Positions 16,100 through 25,827 of a stretch of DNA of 64,000 nucleotides are shown here, in pieces. Every line of letters begins with the position of its first letter. The stretch's first letter is position 1. A program made the translations under genes and the position numbers. Below the pieces are notes generated by a model. The model searched no databases. It saw only the letters and a program-made list of their open reading frames with translations, and had not been told where the DNA came from. The stretch comes from Streptomyces sp. NBC_01235 (GTDB lineage Bacteria; Actinomycetota; Actinomycetes; Streptomycetales; Streptomycetaceae), in assembly GCF_035989285.1 (NCBI RefSeq), contig NZ_CP108513.1, positions 4,340,001 through 4,404,000 of the forward strand, written 5' to 3'.

Positions 16100-17716
16100 A
16101 TGGAGCAGGCACCGGAGCTGACGAGCGCGGAGGATCCCGCGTCGGAGGCCTGGCGGGCCAACGAGGAGGCGCACCGCGTCCTCGTCGAGGAACTGCGCGG
16201 CAAGCTCGCCGCGGCGCGGCTGGGCGGTGGGGAGAAGGCGCGGGCACGCCATACCGCGCGCGGGAAGCTGCTGCCCCGGGACCGGGTCGACACCCTCCTG
16301 GACCCCGGGTCGCCCTTCCTGGAGCTCGCGCCGCTGGCCGCCGACGGGATGTACGAGGGGCAGGCCCCGGCCGCCGGGGTCATCGCCGGGATCGGGCGGG
16401 TCGCCGGGCGCGCGTGCGTGATCGTCGCCAACGACGCCACCGTCAAGGGCGGGACGTACTACCCGATGACGGTGAAGAAGCACCTCCGGGCGCAGGAGGT
16501 GGCGCTGGAGAACCGCCTGCCCTGTCTGTACCTGGTCGACTCCGGCGGCGCCTTCCTGCCCATGCAGGACGAGGTGTTCCCGGACCGGGAGCACTTCGGG
16601 CGGATCTTCTACAACCAGGCCCGGATGTCCGGGGCCGGGATCCCGCAGATCGCGGCCGTGCTGGGGTCGTGCACGGCCGGCGGCGCCTACGTCCCGGCCA
16701 TGAGCGACGAGGCCGTCATCGTCCGCGGCCAGGGGACGATCTTCCTGGGCGGGCCCCCGCTGGTGAAGGCCGCCACCGGTGAGGTCGTCACCGCGGAGGA
16801 ACTGGGCGGCGGCGAGGTGCACGCGCGCGTGTCGGGCGTGACCGACCACCTCGCGGAGGACGACGCGCACGCGCTGCGGATCGTGCGGAACATCGTCTCC
16901 ACGCTCCCCGCGCGCGGGCCCCTCCCCTGGGAGGTGCGGCCGTCCGTCGAGCCCAAGGTGGACCCCTACGGGCTATACGGCGCCGTGCCGGTCGACTCCC
17001 GCACCCCCTACGACGTACGGGAGGTCATCGCGCGCGTGGTCGACGGCTCCCGGTTCGCGGAGTTCAAGGCCGAGTTCGGGCAGACCCTGGTCACCGGCTT
17101 CGCCCGGATCCACGGCCACCCGGTGGGCATCGTCGCCAACAACGGCATCCTGTTCTCCGAGTCCGCCCAGAAGGGCGCCCACTTCATCGAGCTGTGCGAC
17201 CAGCGCGGGATCCCGCTGGTGTTCCTGCAGAACATCTCCGGGTTCATGGTCGGCCGGGACTACGAGGCCGGGGGCATCGCCAAGCACGGCGCCAAGATGG
17301 TGACGGCCGTGGCGTGCACCCGCGTGCCGAAGCTGACGGTCGTGATCGGCGGGTCGTACGGCGCCGGGAACTACTCCATGTGCGGCCGGGCCTACTCGCC
17401 CCGCTTCCTGTGGATGTGGCCGGGCGCCAAGATCTCCGTCATGGGCGGCGAGCAGGCCGCGTCGGTCCTCGCGACCGTCAAGCGGGACCAGTTGGAGGCG
17501 CGCGGCGAGTCCTGGCCCGCGGAGGACGAAGAGGCCTTCAAGGATCCGATCCGTGCCCAGTACGACCGTCAGGGGAACGCTTACTACGCGACGGCCCGCC
17601 TGTGGGACGACGGGGTCATCGATCCCCTGGAGACCCGACAGGTACTGGGGCTGGCCCTGACCGCCTGCGCCAACGCGCCCCTGGGCGAACCCCAGTTCGG
17701 CGTCTTCCGGATGTGA
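16100..17716 (+). CDS. accD1: Acyl-CoA carboxylase beta chain, methylcrotonyl-CoA type
   Basis: This encodes 538 residues of carboxyltransferase. The methylcrotonyl-CoA signatures are clear: [62 protein letters not shown], and later [21 protein letters not shown] and [16 protein letters not shown]. It transfers CO2 from biotin to 3-methylcrotonyl-CoA in leucine degradation; other branched or short acyl-CoAs are possible. It starts an operon with the alpha chain 5 bases downstream. The length fits the family. The symbol follows my memory of the S. coelicolor locus and is less certain than the function. Confidence 0.92.
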   Translation: MEQAPELTSAEDPASEAWRANEEAHRVLVEELRGKLAAARLGGGEKARARHTARGKLLPRDRVDTLLDPGSPFLELAPLAADGMYEGQAPAAGVIAGIGRVAGRACVIVANDATVKGGTYYPMTVKKHLRAQEVALENRLPCLYLVDSGGAFLPMQDEVFPDREHFGRIFYNQARMSGAGIPQIAAVLGSCTAGGAYVPAMSDEAVIVRGQGTIFLGGPPLVKAATGEVVTAEELGGGEVHARVSGVTDHLAEDDAHALRIVRNIVSTLPARGPLPWEVRPSVEPKVDPYGLYGAVPVDSRTPYDVREVIARVVDGSRFAEFKAEFGQTLVTGFARIHGHPVGIVANNGILFSESAQKGAHFIELCDQRGIPLVFLQNISGFMVGRDYEAGGIAKHGAKMVTAVACTRVPKLTVVIGGSYGAGNYSMCGRAYSPRFLWMWPGAKISVMGGEQAASVLATVKRDQLEARGESWPAEDEEAFKDPIRAQYDRQGNAYYATARLWDDGVIDPLETRQVLGLALTACANAPLGEPQFGVFRM

Positions 17717-17721
17717 GGGGC

Positions 17722-19746
17722 ATGACAACGATGTTCGACACGGTGCTTGTGGCCAACCGGGGCGAGATCGCCGTCCGCGTCATCCGGACGCTGCGGTCGA
17801 TGGGCGTGCGTTCGGTGGCCGTCTTCTCGGACGCGGACGCGGACGCACGACACGTCCGGGAGGCCGACACGGCGGTACGGATCGGTCCGGCACCGGCGGC
17901 CGAGAGCTATCTGTCGGTGGAGCGGCTGCTGGAGGCGGCCGCGCGGACGGGCGCCCAGGCCGTCCACCCGGGATACGGCTTCCTGGCCGAGAACGCCGGC
18001 TTCGCGCGGGCGTGCGCCGACGCGGGGCTGGTCTTCATCGGGCCGCCCGCCGACGCCATCTCCCTCATGGGCGACAAGATCCGGGCCAAGGAGACCGTGC
18101 GGGCGGCCGGGGTGCCCGTCGTCCCGGGGTCGAGCGGCAGCGGGCTGACGGACGACCAGCTCGTCGCCGCCGCCCACGAGATCGGCGTCCCCGTGCTGCT
18201 GAAGCCGAGCGCGGGCGGCGGCGGCAAGGGCATGCGCCTGGTGCGGGACGCGTCGCTGCTGGCCGACGAGATCGCCGCCGCCCGCCGCGAGGCCCGCGCC
18301 TCCTTCGGCGACGACACGCTGCTCGTCGAGCGGTGGGTGGACCGCCCCCGGCACATCGAGATCCAGGTCCTGGCCGACGGCCACGGCACCGTGGTGCACC
18401 TGGGCGAGCGCGAGTGCTCCCTCCAGCGCCGGCACCAGAAGATCGTCGAGGAGGCACCGAGCGTGCTCCTCGACGAGGCCACGCGCGCATCGATGGGCGA
18501 GGCGGCCGTGCAGGCGGCGCGCTCCTGCGGGTACCGGGGCGCGGGCACGGTGGAGTTCATCGTCCCCGGGGGCGATCCGTCGGCGTACTGCTTCATGGAG
18601 ATGAACACCCGTCTCCAGGTGGAGCATCCGGTCACCGAGCTGGTCACCGGGCTCGACCTGGTGGAGTGGCAGCTGCGGGTGGCGGCCGGTGAGCCGCTGT
18701 CCTTCGGACAGGAGGACGTCCGGCTGACCGGGCACGCGGTCGAGGCGCGGATCTGCGCCGAGGACCCCACCCGCGGGTTCCTGCCGTCGGGCGGGACGGT
18801 CGTCAGGCTGCACGAGCCGCAGGGCGACGGAGTGCGCACCGACTCCGGGCTCAGCGAGGGCACCGAGGTCGGCAGCCTGTACGACCCGATGCTGTCCAAG
18901 GTGATCGCCTATGGCCCGGACCGGCAGACCGCGCTCAGGAAGCTCCGGGCGGCCCTCGCGGAGACGGTCACGCTGGGCGTACCGACCAACGCGGGCTTCC
19001 TGCGCCGGCTCCTGGCCCATCCGGCGGTCGTGGCGGGCGAGTTGGACACGGGGCTGGTGGAGCGCGAGGTGGCCGGGCTGATCTCCGACGCGGTGCCGCC
19101 GGAGATCTACGCGGCGGCAGCGCTGCTGCGCCAAGGCGCGCTCGCCCCCGCCGCCGGCGCCGGCTGGACGGACCCGTTCGCCGCCGCCGACGGCTGGCGC
19201 CTGGGCGGCGAGCGGTCCTGGACACCGCACCACCTCCAGGTCCCCGGCCACGAGCCGGTGACCGTGCGCGTGCGCAGCACGCCGGGCGGCGCGACGGAGC
19301 TGCTCCTGCCCGGAGCGGACCGACCCCTGCGGGGGTCGGGGGGCGTACTCCCGCGGCGCGAGACCGGGCACCGGTTCGCCTTCCGGCTCGACGACGTCCG
19401 TCACACCTTCGCCGCCCTGCCGGACGGCACCTGGCTGGGGCGCGACGGCGACGCATGGCAGGTGCGCGACCACGACCCGGTCGCCGCGTCCCTGTCCCGT
19501 GCCGCGCACGGGGGCGCCGACTCGCTCACCGCGCCCATGCCCGGCACGGTGACGGTCGTGAAGGTCGCCGTCGGCGACGAGGTGACGGCGGGTCAGAGTC
19601 TGCTGGTGGTGGAGGCGATGAAGATGGAGCACGTCATCTCCGCCCCGCACGCCGGCACGGTCGCCGAGCTGGACGTCACACCGGGGACGACGGTCGCCAT
19701 GGACCAGGTGCTCGCCGTCATCGCCCCGACAGAGGAGGACCAGTGA
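17722..19746 (+). CDS. Acyl-CoA carboxylase alpha chain (biotin carboxylase plus biotin carrier)
   Basis: This encodes 674 residues. The biotin carboxylase part comes first: VLVANRGEIAVRVIRTL, HPGYGFLAENAGFA, an ATP-grasp loop GGGGKGMR, and EMNTRLQVEHPVTE with the catalytic Arg and Glu. A linker of about 130 residues follows, then the biotinyl domain with EAMKMEHVI, whose Lys carries biotin. It carboxylates biotin with bicarbonate and ATP for the beta chain upstream. I chose the ATG at 17722 (GAGGGG before it); the open frame continues far upstream inside accD1 but is a shadow. It overlaps the lyase gene by GTGA. Confidence 0.93.
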   Translation: MTTMFDTVLVANRGEIAVRVIRTLRSMGVRSVAVFSDADADARHVREADTAVRIGPAPAAESYLSVERLLEAAARTGAQAVHPGYGFLAENAGFARACADAGLVFIGPPADAISLMGDKIRAKETVRAAGVPVVPGSSGSGLTDDQLVAAAHEIGVPVLLKPSAGGGGKGMRLVRDASLLADEIAAARREARASFGDDTLLVERWVDRPRHIEIQVLADGHGTVVHLGERECSLQRRHQKIVEEAPSVLLDEATRASMGEAAVQAARSCGYRGAGTVEFIVPGGDPSAYCFMEMNTRLQVEHPVTELVTGLDLVEWQLRVAAGEPLSFGQEDVRLTGHAVEARICAEDPTRGFLPSGGTVVRLHEPQGDGVRTDSGLSEGTEVGSLYDPMLSKVIAYGPDRQTALRKLRAALAETVTLGVPTNAGFLRRLLAHPAVVAGELDTGLVEREVAGLISDAVPPEIYAAAALLRQGALAPAAGAGWTDPFAAADGWRLGGERSWTPHHLQVPGHEPVTVRVRSTPGGATELLLPGADRPLRGSGGVLPRRETGHRFAFRLDDVRHTFAALPDGTWLGRDGDAWQVRDHDPVAASLSRAAHGGADSLTAPMPGTVTVVKVAVGDEVTAGQSLLVVEAMKMEHVISAPHAGTVAELDVTPGTTVAMDQVLAVIAPTEEDQ

Positions 19747-20690
19747 CACTCCCCATGGTCGTTCCGGCCCCGGACCTGCCCGCGCGGGTCAGGATCCACG
19801 AGGTCGGCGCGCGCGACGGTCTGCAGAACGAGAAGTCGACGGTGCCGACGGCGGTGAAGGCGGAGTTCGTCCGCCGGCTGGCCGACGCGGGCCTGACGAC
19901 GATCGAGGCGACGAGCTTCGTCCACCCCAAGTGGGTGCCGCAGCTCGCCGACGCCGAGGAACTGTTCCCGCTCGTCTCCGACCTGCCGGCGGCACTCCCG
20001 GTCCTCGTGCCGAACGAGCGCGGGCTGGACCGGGCGCTGGCGCTGGGCGCGCGGCGCGTCGCCGTCTTCGCCAGCGCCACGGAGTCCTTCGCGAAGGCCA
20101 ACCTCAACCGCACGCTGGACGAGTCGCTCGCCGTGTTCGAGCCGGTGGTGCGGCGGGCGAAGGACGAGGGCGCCCACGTACGCGGCTATGTCTCGATGTG
20201 CTTCGGCGACCCCTGGGAGGGGGCGGTCCCGCTCCACCAGGTGGTGGGTGTCTGCACGGCGCTGCGGGACATGGGATGCGACGAGCTGAGCCTGGGCGAC
20301 ACGATCGGCGTCGCCACCCCCGGCCATGTCCTGGAGCTGCTCTCCGCGCTGAACGAACAGGGCGTGCCGACGAACGTGATCGGCGTGCACTTCCACGACA
20401 CCTACGGTCAGGCGCTCGCCAACACCCTCGCCGCGCTCCAGCACGGCGTGACCACCGTCGACGCCTCGGCGGGCGGTCTCGGCGGCTGCCCGTTCGCGAA
20501 GTCCGCCACCGGCAACCTCGCCACCGAAGACCTCGTGTGGATGCTTCAGGGCCTCGGCATCGACACCGGGGTCGACCTCGGCCGTCTCGTCGCCACCAGC
20601 GTGTGGATGGCCGAACAACTGGGCCGACCCAGCCCGTCCCGCACCGTCCGCGCACTCGGTAAAACGACACAGCCCCACAAGGAGCAGTGA
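19743..20690 (+). CDS. hmgL: Hydroxymethylglutaryl-CoA lyase
   Basis: This encodes 315 residues from a GTG overlapping the previous stop (GTGA). It has the HMGL-like TIM barrel: RIHEVGARDGLQNE with the catalytic Arg-Asp pair, metal-binding HFHDTYG, and the signature GGLGGCPFAKSATGN with the active-site Cys. It cleaves HMG-CoA to acetyl-CoA and acetoacetate, the last step of leucine breakdown. That makes the operon's logic clear: dehydrogenase, carboxylase, lyase. The hydratase step (methylglutaconyl-CoA hydratase) is not encoded in the window. Confidence 0.94.
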   Translation: MTLPMVVPAPDLPARVRIHEVGARDGLQNEKSTVPTAVKAEFVRRLADAGLTTIEATSFVHPKWVPQLADAEELFPLVSDLPAALPVLVPNERGLDRALALGARRVAVFASATESFAKANLNRTLDESLAVFEPVVRRAKDEGAHVRGYVSMCFGDPWEGAVPLHQVVGVCTALRDMGCDELSLGDTIGVATPGHVLELLSALNEQGVPTNVIGVHFHDTYGQALANTLAALQHGVTTVDASAGGLGGCPFAKSATGNLATEDLVWMLQGLGIDTGVDLGRLVATSVWMAEQLGRPSPSRTVRALGKTTQPHKEQ

Positions 20691-20696
20691 CCCGAC

Positions 20697-21857
20697 ATGG
20701 ACCACCGTCTCTCCCCCGAGCTGGAAGAACTCCGCCGCACTGTCGAGGAGTTCGCGCACGACGTCGTGGCGCCCAAGATCGGCGACTTCTACGAGCGCCA
20801 CGAGTTTCCCTACGAGATCGTCCGCGAGATGGGCCGCATGGGCCTGTTCGGGCTGCCGTTCCCGGAGGAGTACGGCGGCATGGGCGGCGACTACCTCGCC
20901 CTTGGCATCGCGCTGGAGGAACTCGCGCGCGTCGACTCCTCCGTGGCGATCACCCTGGAGGCGGGTGTCTCGCTGGGCGCCATGCCGATCCATCTCTTCG
21001 GCACGCCGGAGCAGAAGCGGGAGTGGCTGCCGCGGCTGTGCTCCGGCGAGATCCTGGGCGCCTTCGGGCTGACCGAGCCGGACGGCGGCTCGGACGCGGG
21101 CGCCACGCGCACGACGGCCCGGATCGACCCGGAGACCGACGAGTGGGTGATCAACGGCACCAAGTGCTTCATCACCAACTCGGGCACCGACATCACGGGA
21201 TTGGTCACGGTCACGGCGGTCACGGGCCGGGGGCCGGACGGCAGGCCGCTGATCTCGGCGATCATCGTCCCGTCCGGCACCCCGGGCTTCACGGTCGCCG
21301 CGCCCTACTCGAAGGTCGGCTGGAACGCCTCCGACACCCGTGAGCTGTCCTTCTCCGACGTCCGCGTCCCGGCGGCGAACCTCCTCGGCGAGGAGGGCCG
21401 GGGTTACGCGCAGTTCCTGCGGATCCTCGACGAGGGCCGCGTCGCCATCGCGGCCCTCGCCACCGGGCTCGCGCAGGGCTGTGTGGACGAGTCGGTGAAG
21501 TACGCGAAGGAACGGCACGCGTTCGGCCGTCCCATCGGCGCCAACCAGGCCATCCAGTTCAAGATCGCCGACATGGAGATGAAGGCCCACACCGCCCGCC
21601 TCACCTGGCGCGACGCGGCCTCCCGGCTGGTGTCCGGCGAGCCCTTCAAGAAGGAGGCGGCCCTCGCCAAGCTCTACTCCTCCACGATCGCCGTCGACAA
21701 CGCCCGCGACGCCACCCAGGTCCACGGCGGCTACGGCTTCATGAACGAGTACCCGGTGGCCCGTATGTGGCGCGACTCCAAGATCCTGGAGATCGGGGAG
21801 GGCACGAGCGAGGTGCAACGGATGCTGATCGCCCGCGAGTTGGGCCTGGCGGGCTGA
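20697..21857 (+). CDS. acdH: Acyl-CoA dehydrogenase (AcdH-like, branched or short chain)
   Basis: This encodes 386 residues, 6 bases after hmgL. The motifs are complete: GAFGLTEPDGGSDAGATRT, WVINGTKCFITNSG, RHAFGRPIGANQAIQFK, QVHGGYGFMNEYPVAR, and the canonical C-terminal catalytic Glu in EIGEGTSEVQ. This contrasts with the dehydrogenase at 14114, which has Gly there. Position and type match the branched-chain acyl-CoA dehydrogenase known in Streptomyces as AcdH, acting on isobutyryl-, 2-methylbutyryl- or isovaleryl-CoA. As the last gene of the TetR-controlled operon it completes leucine-type degradation. The symbol depends on remembered synteny. Confidence 0.88.
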   Translation: MDHRLSPELEELRRTVEEFAHDVVAPKIGDFYERHEFPYEIVREMGRMGLFGLPFPEEYGGMGGDYLALGIALEELARVDSSVAITLEAGVSLGAMPIHLFGTPEQKREWLPRLCSGEILGAFGLTEPDGGSDAGATRTTARIDPETDEWVINGTKCFITNSGTDITGLVTVTAVTGRGPDGRPLISAIIVPSGTPGFTVAAPYSKVGWNASDTRELSFSDVRVPAANLLGEEGRGYAQFLRILDEGRVAIAALATGLAQGCVDESVKYAKERHAFGRPIGANQAIQFKIADMEMKAHTARLTWRDAASRLVSGEPFKKEAALAKLYSSTIAVDNARDATQVHGGYGFMNEYPVARMWRDSKILEIGEGTSEVQRMLIARELGLAG

Positions 21858-22122
21858 CCCGGCGCGTTCGAACGATGGCCGGAAGCCGACCTGCCATCGC
21901 GGGTCCGGTGCGCTGAGCGCCCTCAAGCCGGCTGGTGCGGCGGCCTCATGGGCACCCCCGTGAGGCCGCCCGACCGCTTCACCTCCTCGGGTGAACACCG
22001 ACCCCGGGCCAGAACCGGGCTCCTGAAAGCCCGTATGCCTTCGATCCACAGGGAGGACACAGAAAGACGGCGCGCGTCACCGCGGGTGTCCCGCACCCTG
22101 GAACCGCCCTCTGGACAGCAGC

Positions 22123-22141
22123 TGAGGTTAGGCTAACCTAC
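22123..22141. promoter_or_regulatory. Iron box (DmdR1/IdeR operator) upstream of desE
   Basis: TGAGGTTAGGCTAACCTAC is a near-perfect match to the 19-base iron box with consensus TTAGGTTAGGCTAACCTAA. It lies 50 bases upstream of the desE start, so iron-loaded DmdR should repress desEF. Confidence 0.85.
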
Positions 22142-22190
22142 ATTCGAACCGTCCTCGGGTGATCCGCCCCGTTCGAAAGTAGCCAGAGAC

Positions 22191-23240
22191 ATGTCCAACG
22201 CCAGAGCCGCTCGTCCCACCCGCCGTGGCATCCTCGCCGCCGGTGGCGCCCTCGGCCTCGGTACCGTGCTCGCCGCCTGCGGGGACGACGACGCGGGCAG
22301 CAACGGCTCGGAATCGTCGGCCAACGCCTCGGCCAAGTCCGGTCCCTGGACCTTCAAGGACGACCGCGGCACCACGGTGAAGCTCGACAAGATCCCCGCG
22401 AACATCGTCGCGTTCACCGGTGTCGGCGCCGCCCTCTACGACTACGGCATCCAGGTCAAGGGCGTCTTCGGCCCGACGAAGACCACCGCCGGCAAGGCCG
22501 ACGTCCAGGCCGGCGACATGGACATCACCAAGGTCGAGATCCTCGGCAACGTCTGGGACGAGTTCAACGTCGAGAAGTACGCGGCCCTCGCCCCGGACGT
22601 GCTCATCTCCACGATGTTCGACAACGCCGGCACCCTCTGGTACGTCCCCGAGGCCTCCAAGGACAAGATCGCGGGGCTCGCCCCGAGCGTCGCCGTCTCC
22701 GTCTACGACCGTCAGCTGACCGCTCCGCTGGAGCGCATGTGGGAGCTGGCCGAGTCCCTCGGCGCCGACATGACGGCGGCCGCGGTCACCGACGCCAAGA
22801 AGAAGTTCGAGGACGCGGCCGCCCGGCTGCGCGCCGCCGCCAAGGCCAAGCCCGACATCAAGGTGATGGCCGGTTCCGCGAGCGATGCGCTCTTCTACGT
22901 CTCCGGCACCAACCTCTCCGTCGACCTGGAGTACTTCAAGGCGCTCGGCGTGAACTTCGTCGAACCGCCGGAGAGCGCGAAGAAGCAGGGTGGCGGCTGG
23001 TACGAGTCGCTGAGCTGGGAGAACGTCGACAAGTACCCGGCGGACATCATCATGATGGACGACCGCTCCTCGACGATCCAGCCTTCGGCGATCACGAAGG
23101 CCACCTGGAAGAAGCTGCCCGCGGTGAAGGCCGGTCAGGTCATCGCCCGGTCGCCGGAGCCGATCCTCTCGTACGACAAGTGCGTGCCGCTTCTCGAGAA
23201 CCTCGCCGAGGCTCTCGAGAAGGCGAAGAAGGTCAGCTGA
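22191..23240 (+). CDS. desE: Ferrioxamine-binding lipoprotein of an ABC importer
   Basis: This encodes 349 residues. A Tat-like charged start (RPTRRGILAAGG) leads to a lipobox ending LAAC at about residue 27, then a Ser/Asn-rich spacer and a type III periplasmic-binding (FhuD/BtuF-like) fold: FTGVGAALYDYGI, EILGNVWDEFNVEKYAALAPDVLIS, and DIIMMDDRSS. It is predicted to capture ferric siderophores outside the cell for an ABC permease encoded elsewhere. Its iron box and place before desF and desABCD match the DesE ferrioxamine receptor of Streptomyces. Spacing to desF is 133 bases without a clear terminator. Confidence 0.88.
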   Translation: MSNARAARPTRRGILAAGGALGLGTVLAACGDDDAGSNGSESSANASAKSGPWTFKDDRGTTVKLDKIPANIVAFTGVGAALYDYGIQVKGVFGPTKTTAGKADVQAGDMDITKVEILGNVWDEFNVEKYAALAPDVLISTMFDNAGTLWYVPEASKDKIAGLAPSVAVSVYDRQLTAPLERMWELAESLGADMTAAAVTDAKKKFEDAAARLRAAAKAKPDIKVMAGSASDALFYVSGTNLSVDLEYFKALGVNFVEPPESAKKQGGGWYESLSWENVDKYPADIIMMDDRSSTIQPSAITKATWKKLPAVKAGQVIARSPEPILSYDKCVPLLENLAEALEKAKKVS

Positions 23241-23373
23241 AAGACACTCGGCGTCACGGGGTGAACTGCGGGCAGTCCGTGGCTGGTCACGCCCACGCGG
23301 CGGAGCCGCACATCGACACAGCCCCGCGCCCCCGAGGATGCCGCCCTCGCCCCACGCTTTCCGGGAGCCCCCC

Positions 23374-24183
23374 ATGACCACGGCCGTCGCCGCGCCCTTT
23401 CGGTTCTTCTCCCTCCACGTCGTCCGGACCCGACGGCTCTCGCCGTCGCTCGTCCGGGTCACCTTCGCCGGCGAAGATCTCGAGTACTTCTTCTCCGACG
23501 GGCGTGACCAGTCCCTCTCCCTCTTCCTGCCGCACCCGGGGCAGTCGGAGCCCGCCGTTCCGATCGAACTCGGGGACGGCTGGTGGCAGGGATGGCGTGA
23601 ACTACCGGACGGCGTACGGGCGGTGATGCGTTCGTACACGCTCCGGGCGCTGCGCGGCGACCCCGCCGAGATCGACATCGACTTCGTGCTGCACACCCCC
23701 GCCGGTCCCGCCTCCGCGTGGGCCTCCCGGGCCGCCGCCGGGGACCGGGTCGTTCTGCTGGGGCCGGCCGTCGCCGACAACCGGGCGATCCGGTTCCGGC
23801 CGCCGCAGGACACCGACCTGGTCGTGCTGTGGGGCGACGAGAGCGCCCTGCCGGCGATCGCGTCGATCCTCACGTCGCTGCCGGCCGGGCAGCGGGTGCG
23901 GGCATGGCTGGAGGTGCGCGACGCCGGGAACGTGCAGGAGTTGGCGACCTCGGCGGACGCCGGGATCACGTGGGTGGTCGGCGAGAGTTCCGTCGACGCC
24001 CTCCGGGAAGCCCCACTGCCGCCCACCGCGCATCCGTACGTCTGGATCGCGGGCGAGTCGGGGCGCGTGAAGGCGTTGCGCCGGCACTTCGTCCAGGAGC
24101 GAGGCGTCGACCGGCGCCGGGTCACCTTCGTCGGGTACTGGCGCCAAGGCATGAGCGAGGAACAGCTCCGCGAGGCGGAGTAG
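23374..24183 (+). CDS. desF: Siderophore-interacting protein (FAD/NAD(P)H ferric reductase)
   Basis: This encodes 269 residues from the ATG at 23374. It is a ViuB/SIP-family flavoprotein: an N-terminal barrel with RVTFAGEDLEYF, the FAD motif RSYTLRAL, then DFVLHTPAGPASAWA and a C-terminal NAD(P)H lobe with DESALPAIASIL and RRRVTFVGYWRQG. It should reduce ferric siderophore in the cytoplasm to release iron. It follows desE and is closed by a strong hairpin, making desEF one iron-regulated unit separate from desABCD. Confidence 0.88.
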   Translation: MTTAVAAPFRFFSLHVVRTRRLSPSLVRVTFAGEDLEYFFSDGRDQSLSLFLPHPGQSEPAVPIELGDGWWQGWRELPDGVRAVMRSYTLRALRGDPAEIDIDFVLHTPAGPASAWASRAAAGDRVVLLGPAVADNRAIRFRPPQDTDLVVLWGDESALPAIASILTSLPAGQRVRAWLEVRDAGNVQELATSADAGITWVVGESSVDALREAPLPPTAHPYVWIAGESGRVKALRRHFVQERGVDRRRVTFVGYWRQGMSEEQLREAE

Positions 24184-24191
24184 AGCAACCA

Positions 24192-24225
24192 CCGTGCCCC
24201 CGCAGGCAGTTGTGCGGGGGCACGG
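24192..24225 (+). terminator. Terminator after desF
   Basis: CCGTGCCCCCGCA pairs perfectly with TGCGGGGGCACGG over 13 bases with an 8-base loop, 9 bases after the stop. It separates desEF from desABCD. Confidence 0.8.
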
Positions 24226-24269
24226 GCGTGATCGCAGTCACGGCAGAGGCAGGGTTTCGATCCCGTCAG

Positions 24270-24288
24270 TTAGGTTAGGCTTACCTAA
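24270..24288. promoter_or_regulatory. Iron box upstream of desA
   Basis: TTAGGTTAGGCTTACCTAA matches the DmdR1/IdeR consensus at 18 of 19 positions. It lies 72 bases before the desA start and should make desABCD iron-repressed. Confidence 0.9.
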
Positions 24289-24360
24289 GTTATGCCCGAG
24301 GCCCCGCCCCTCAATCCGTCCCGCAGCGGACCCGTCCCCTTACCCCGGAGGACCCCCACC

Positions 24361-25827
24361 ATGCGCTCGCACCTGCTCAATGACACGACCGCGGAGCAGT
24401 ACCGCCGCTCCGTGACCGAAGGAGTAGAGCGGGTGGCCGCCAAACTCGCCGCCACCGACCGTCCGTTCACCGGCGTCACGGTCGACGCCCTCGCGCCCCG
24501 CATCGACGGGATCGACCTGGACCAGCCGCTGCACGACACCGCGGCCGTCCTGGACGAGCTGGAGGAGGTCTACCTCCGCGACGCGATCTACTTCCACCAC
24601 CCCCGCTACCTCGCCCACCTCAACTGCCCGGTCGTCATCCCCGCCGTGCTGGGCGAGGCGGTCCTGTCCGCCGTGAACTCCTCCCTCGACACCTGGGACC
24701 AGTCGGCCGGCGGCACCCTCATCGAGCGCAAACTGATCGACTGGACGACCGCCCGCATCGGCCTCGGCGAGAACGCCGACGGTGTGTTCACCTCCGGCGG
24801 CACCCAGTCCAACCTCCAGGCGCTGCTGCTCGCCCGCGAGGAGGCCAAGCCGGAGCGGGACGGGTGGGACGGGCCGGCCGGCCTGGCGAACCTGCGCATC
24901 TTCGCCTCCGAGGTCAGCCACTTCAGCGTGAAGAAGTCCGCGAAACTCCTCGGGCTGAGCGCGGACTCGGTCGTGTCGATCCCCGTCGGCGCCGACAAGC
25001 GCATGCAGACCGTCGCGCTCGCCCACGAGCTGGAGCGCTGCAAGAAGGCCGGTCTGACGCCGATGGCCGTCGTCGCCACCGCCGGCACCACCGACTTCGG
25101 CTCCATCGACCCGCTGCCCGAGATCGCCGAACTCTGCACCCAGTACGGCGCCTGGATGCACGTGGACGCCGCCTACGGCTGCGGACTCCTCGCCTCCCTC
25201 AAGTACCGGGACCGGATCGACGGCATCGAGCGCGCCGACTCCGTCACCGTCGACTACCACAAGTCCTTCTTCCAGCCGGTGAGTTCCTCCGCCGTCCTGG
25301 TACGCGACGCCTCGACCCTGCGCCACGCGACCTACCACGCGGAGTACCTCAACCCCCGCCGTATGGTCCAGGAGCGCATCCCCAACCAGGTCGACAAGTC
25401 CCTCCAGACCACCCGCCGCTTCGACGCGCTCAAGCTGTGGATGACGCTGCGCACGATGGGCGCCGACGGCATCGGGCAGCTCTTCGACGAGGTCTGCGAC
25501 CTGGCCGCCGAAGGCTGGAAACTGCTGGCCGCCGACCCCCGCTTCGACGTCGTCGTCCAGCCCTCGCTCTCCACCCTGGTCTTCCGCTACATCCCCGCCG
25601 CCGTCACCGACCCGGCCGAGATCGACCGCGCCAACCTCTACGCCCGCAAGGCCCTGTTCGCCTCCGGCGACGCGGTGGTCGCCGGCACCAAGGTCGGCGC
25701 CCGCCACTACCTGAAGTTCACCCTGCTCAACCCCGAGACGACGACCGACGACGTCGCCGCCGTCCTCGACCTGATCGCCGGCCACGCCGAGCAGCACCTG
25801 GGAGAGTCCCTTGACCGCGCATCCTGA
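24361..25827 (+). CDS. desA: Lysine decarboxylase of desferrioxamine synthesis
   Basis: This encodes 488 residues from the ATG at 24361 (GGAGG upstream); an earlier in-frame ATG lies too near the iron box. It is a group II PLP decarboxylase: [45 protein letters not shown], and the PLP lysine in DYHKSFFQP. It converts lysine to cadaverine, the first step toward ferrioxamines. It opens the desABCD operon; desB overlaps its end by 17 bases. Confidence 0.95.
   Translation: MRSHLLNDTTAEQYRRSVTEGVERVAAKLAATDRPFTGVTVDALAPRIDGIDLDQPLHDTAAVLDELEEVYLRDAIYFHHPRYLAHLNCPVVIPAVLGEAVLSAVNSSLDTWDQSAGGTLIERKLIDWTTARIGLGENADGVFTSGGTQSNLQALLLAREEAKPERDGWDGPAGLANLRIFASEVSHFSVKKSAKLLGLSADSVVSIPVGADKRMQTVALAHELERCKKAGLTPMAVVATAGTTDFGSIDPLPEIAELCTQYGAWMHVDAAYGCGLLASLKYRDRIDGIERADSVTVDYHKSFFQPVSSSAVLVRDASTLRHATYHAEYLNPRRMVQERIPNQVDKSLQTTRRFDALKLWMTLRTMGADGIGQLFDEVCDLAAEGWKLLAADPRFDVVVQPSLSTLVFRYIPAAVTDPAEIDRANLYARKALFASGDAVVAGTKVGARHYLKFTLLNPETTTDDVAAVLDLIAGHAEQHLGESLDRAS

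Noticed and set aside
17584..19749. 721-residue minus-strand open frame opposite the carboxylase genes
   Set aside because: The plus strand encodes clear biotin carboxylase and carboxyltransferase; the antisense frame has shadow composition (Arg/His/Asp-rich) and no domain.
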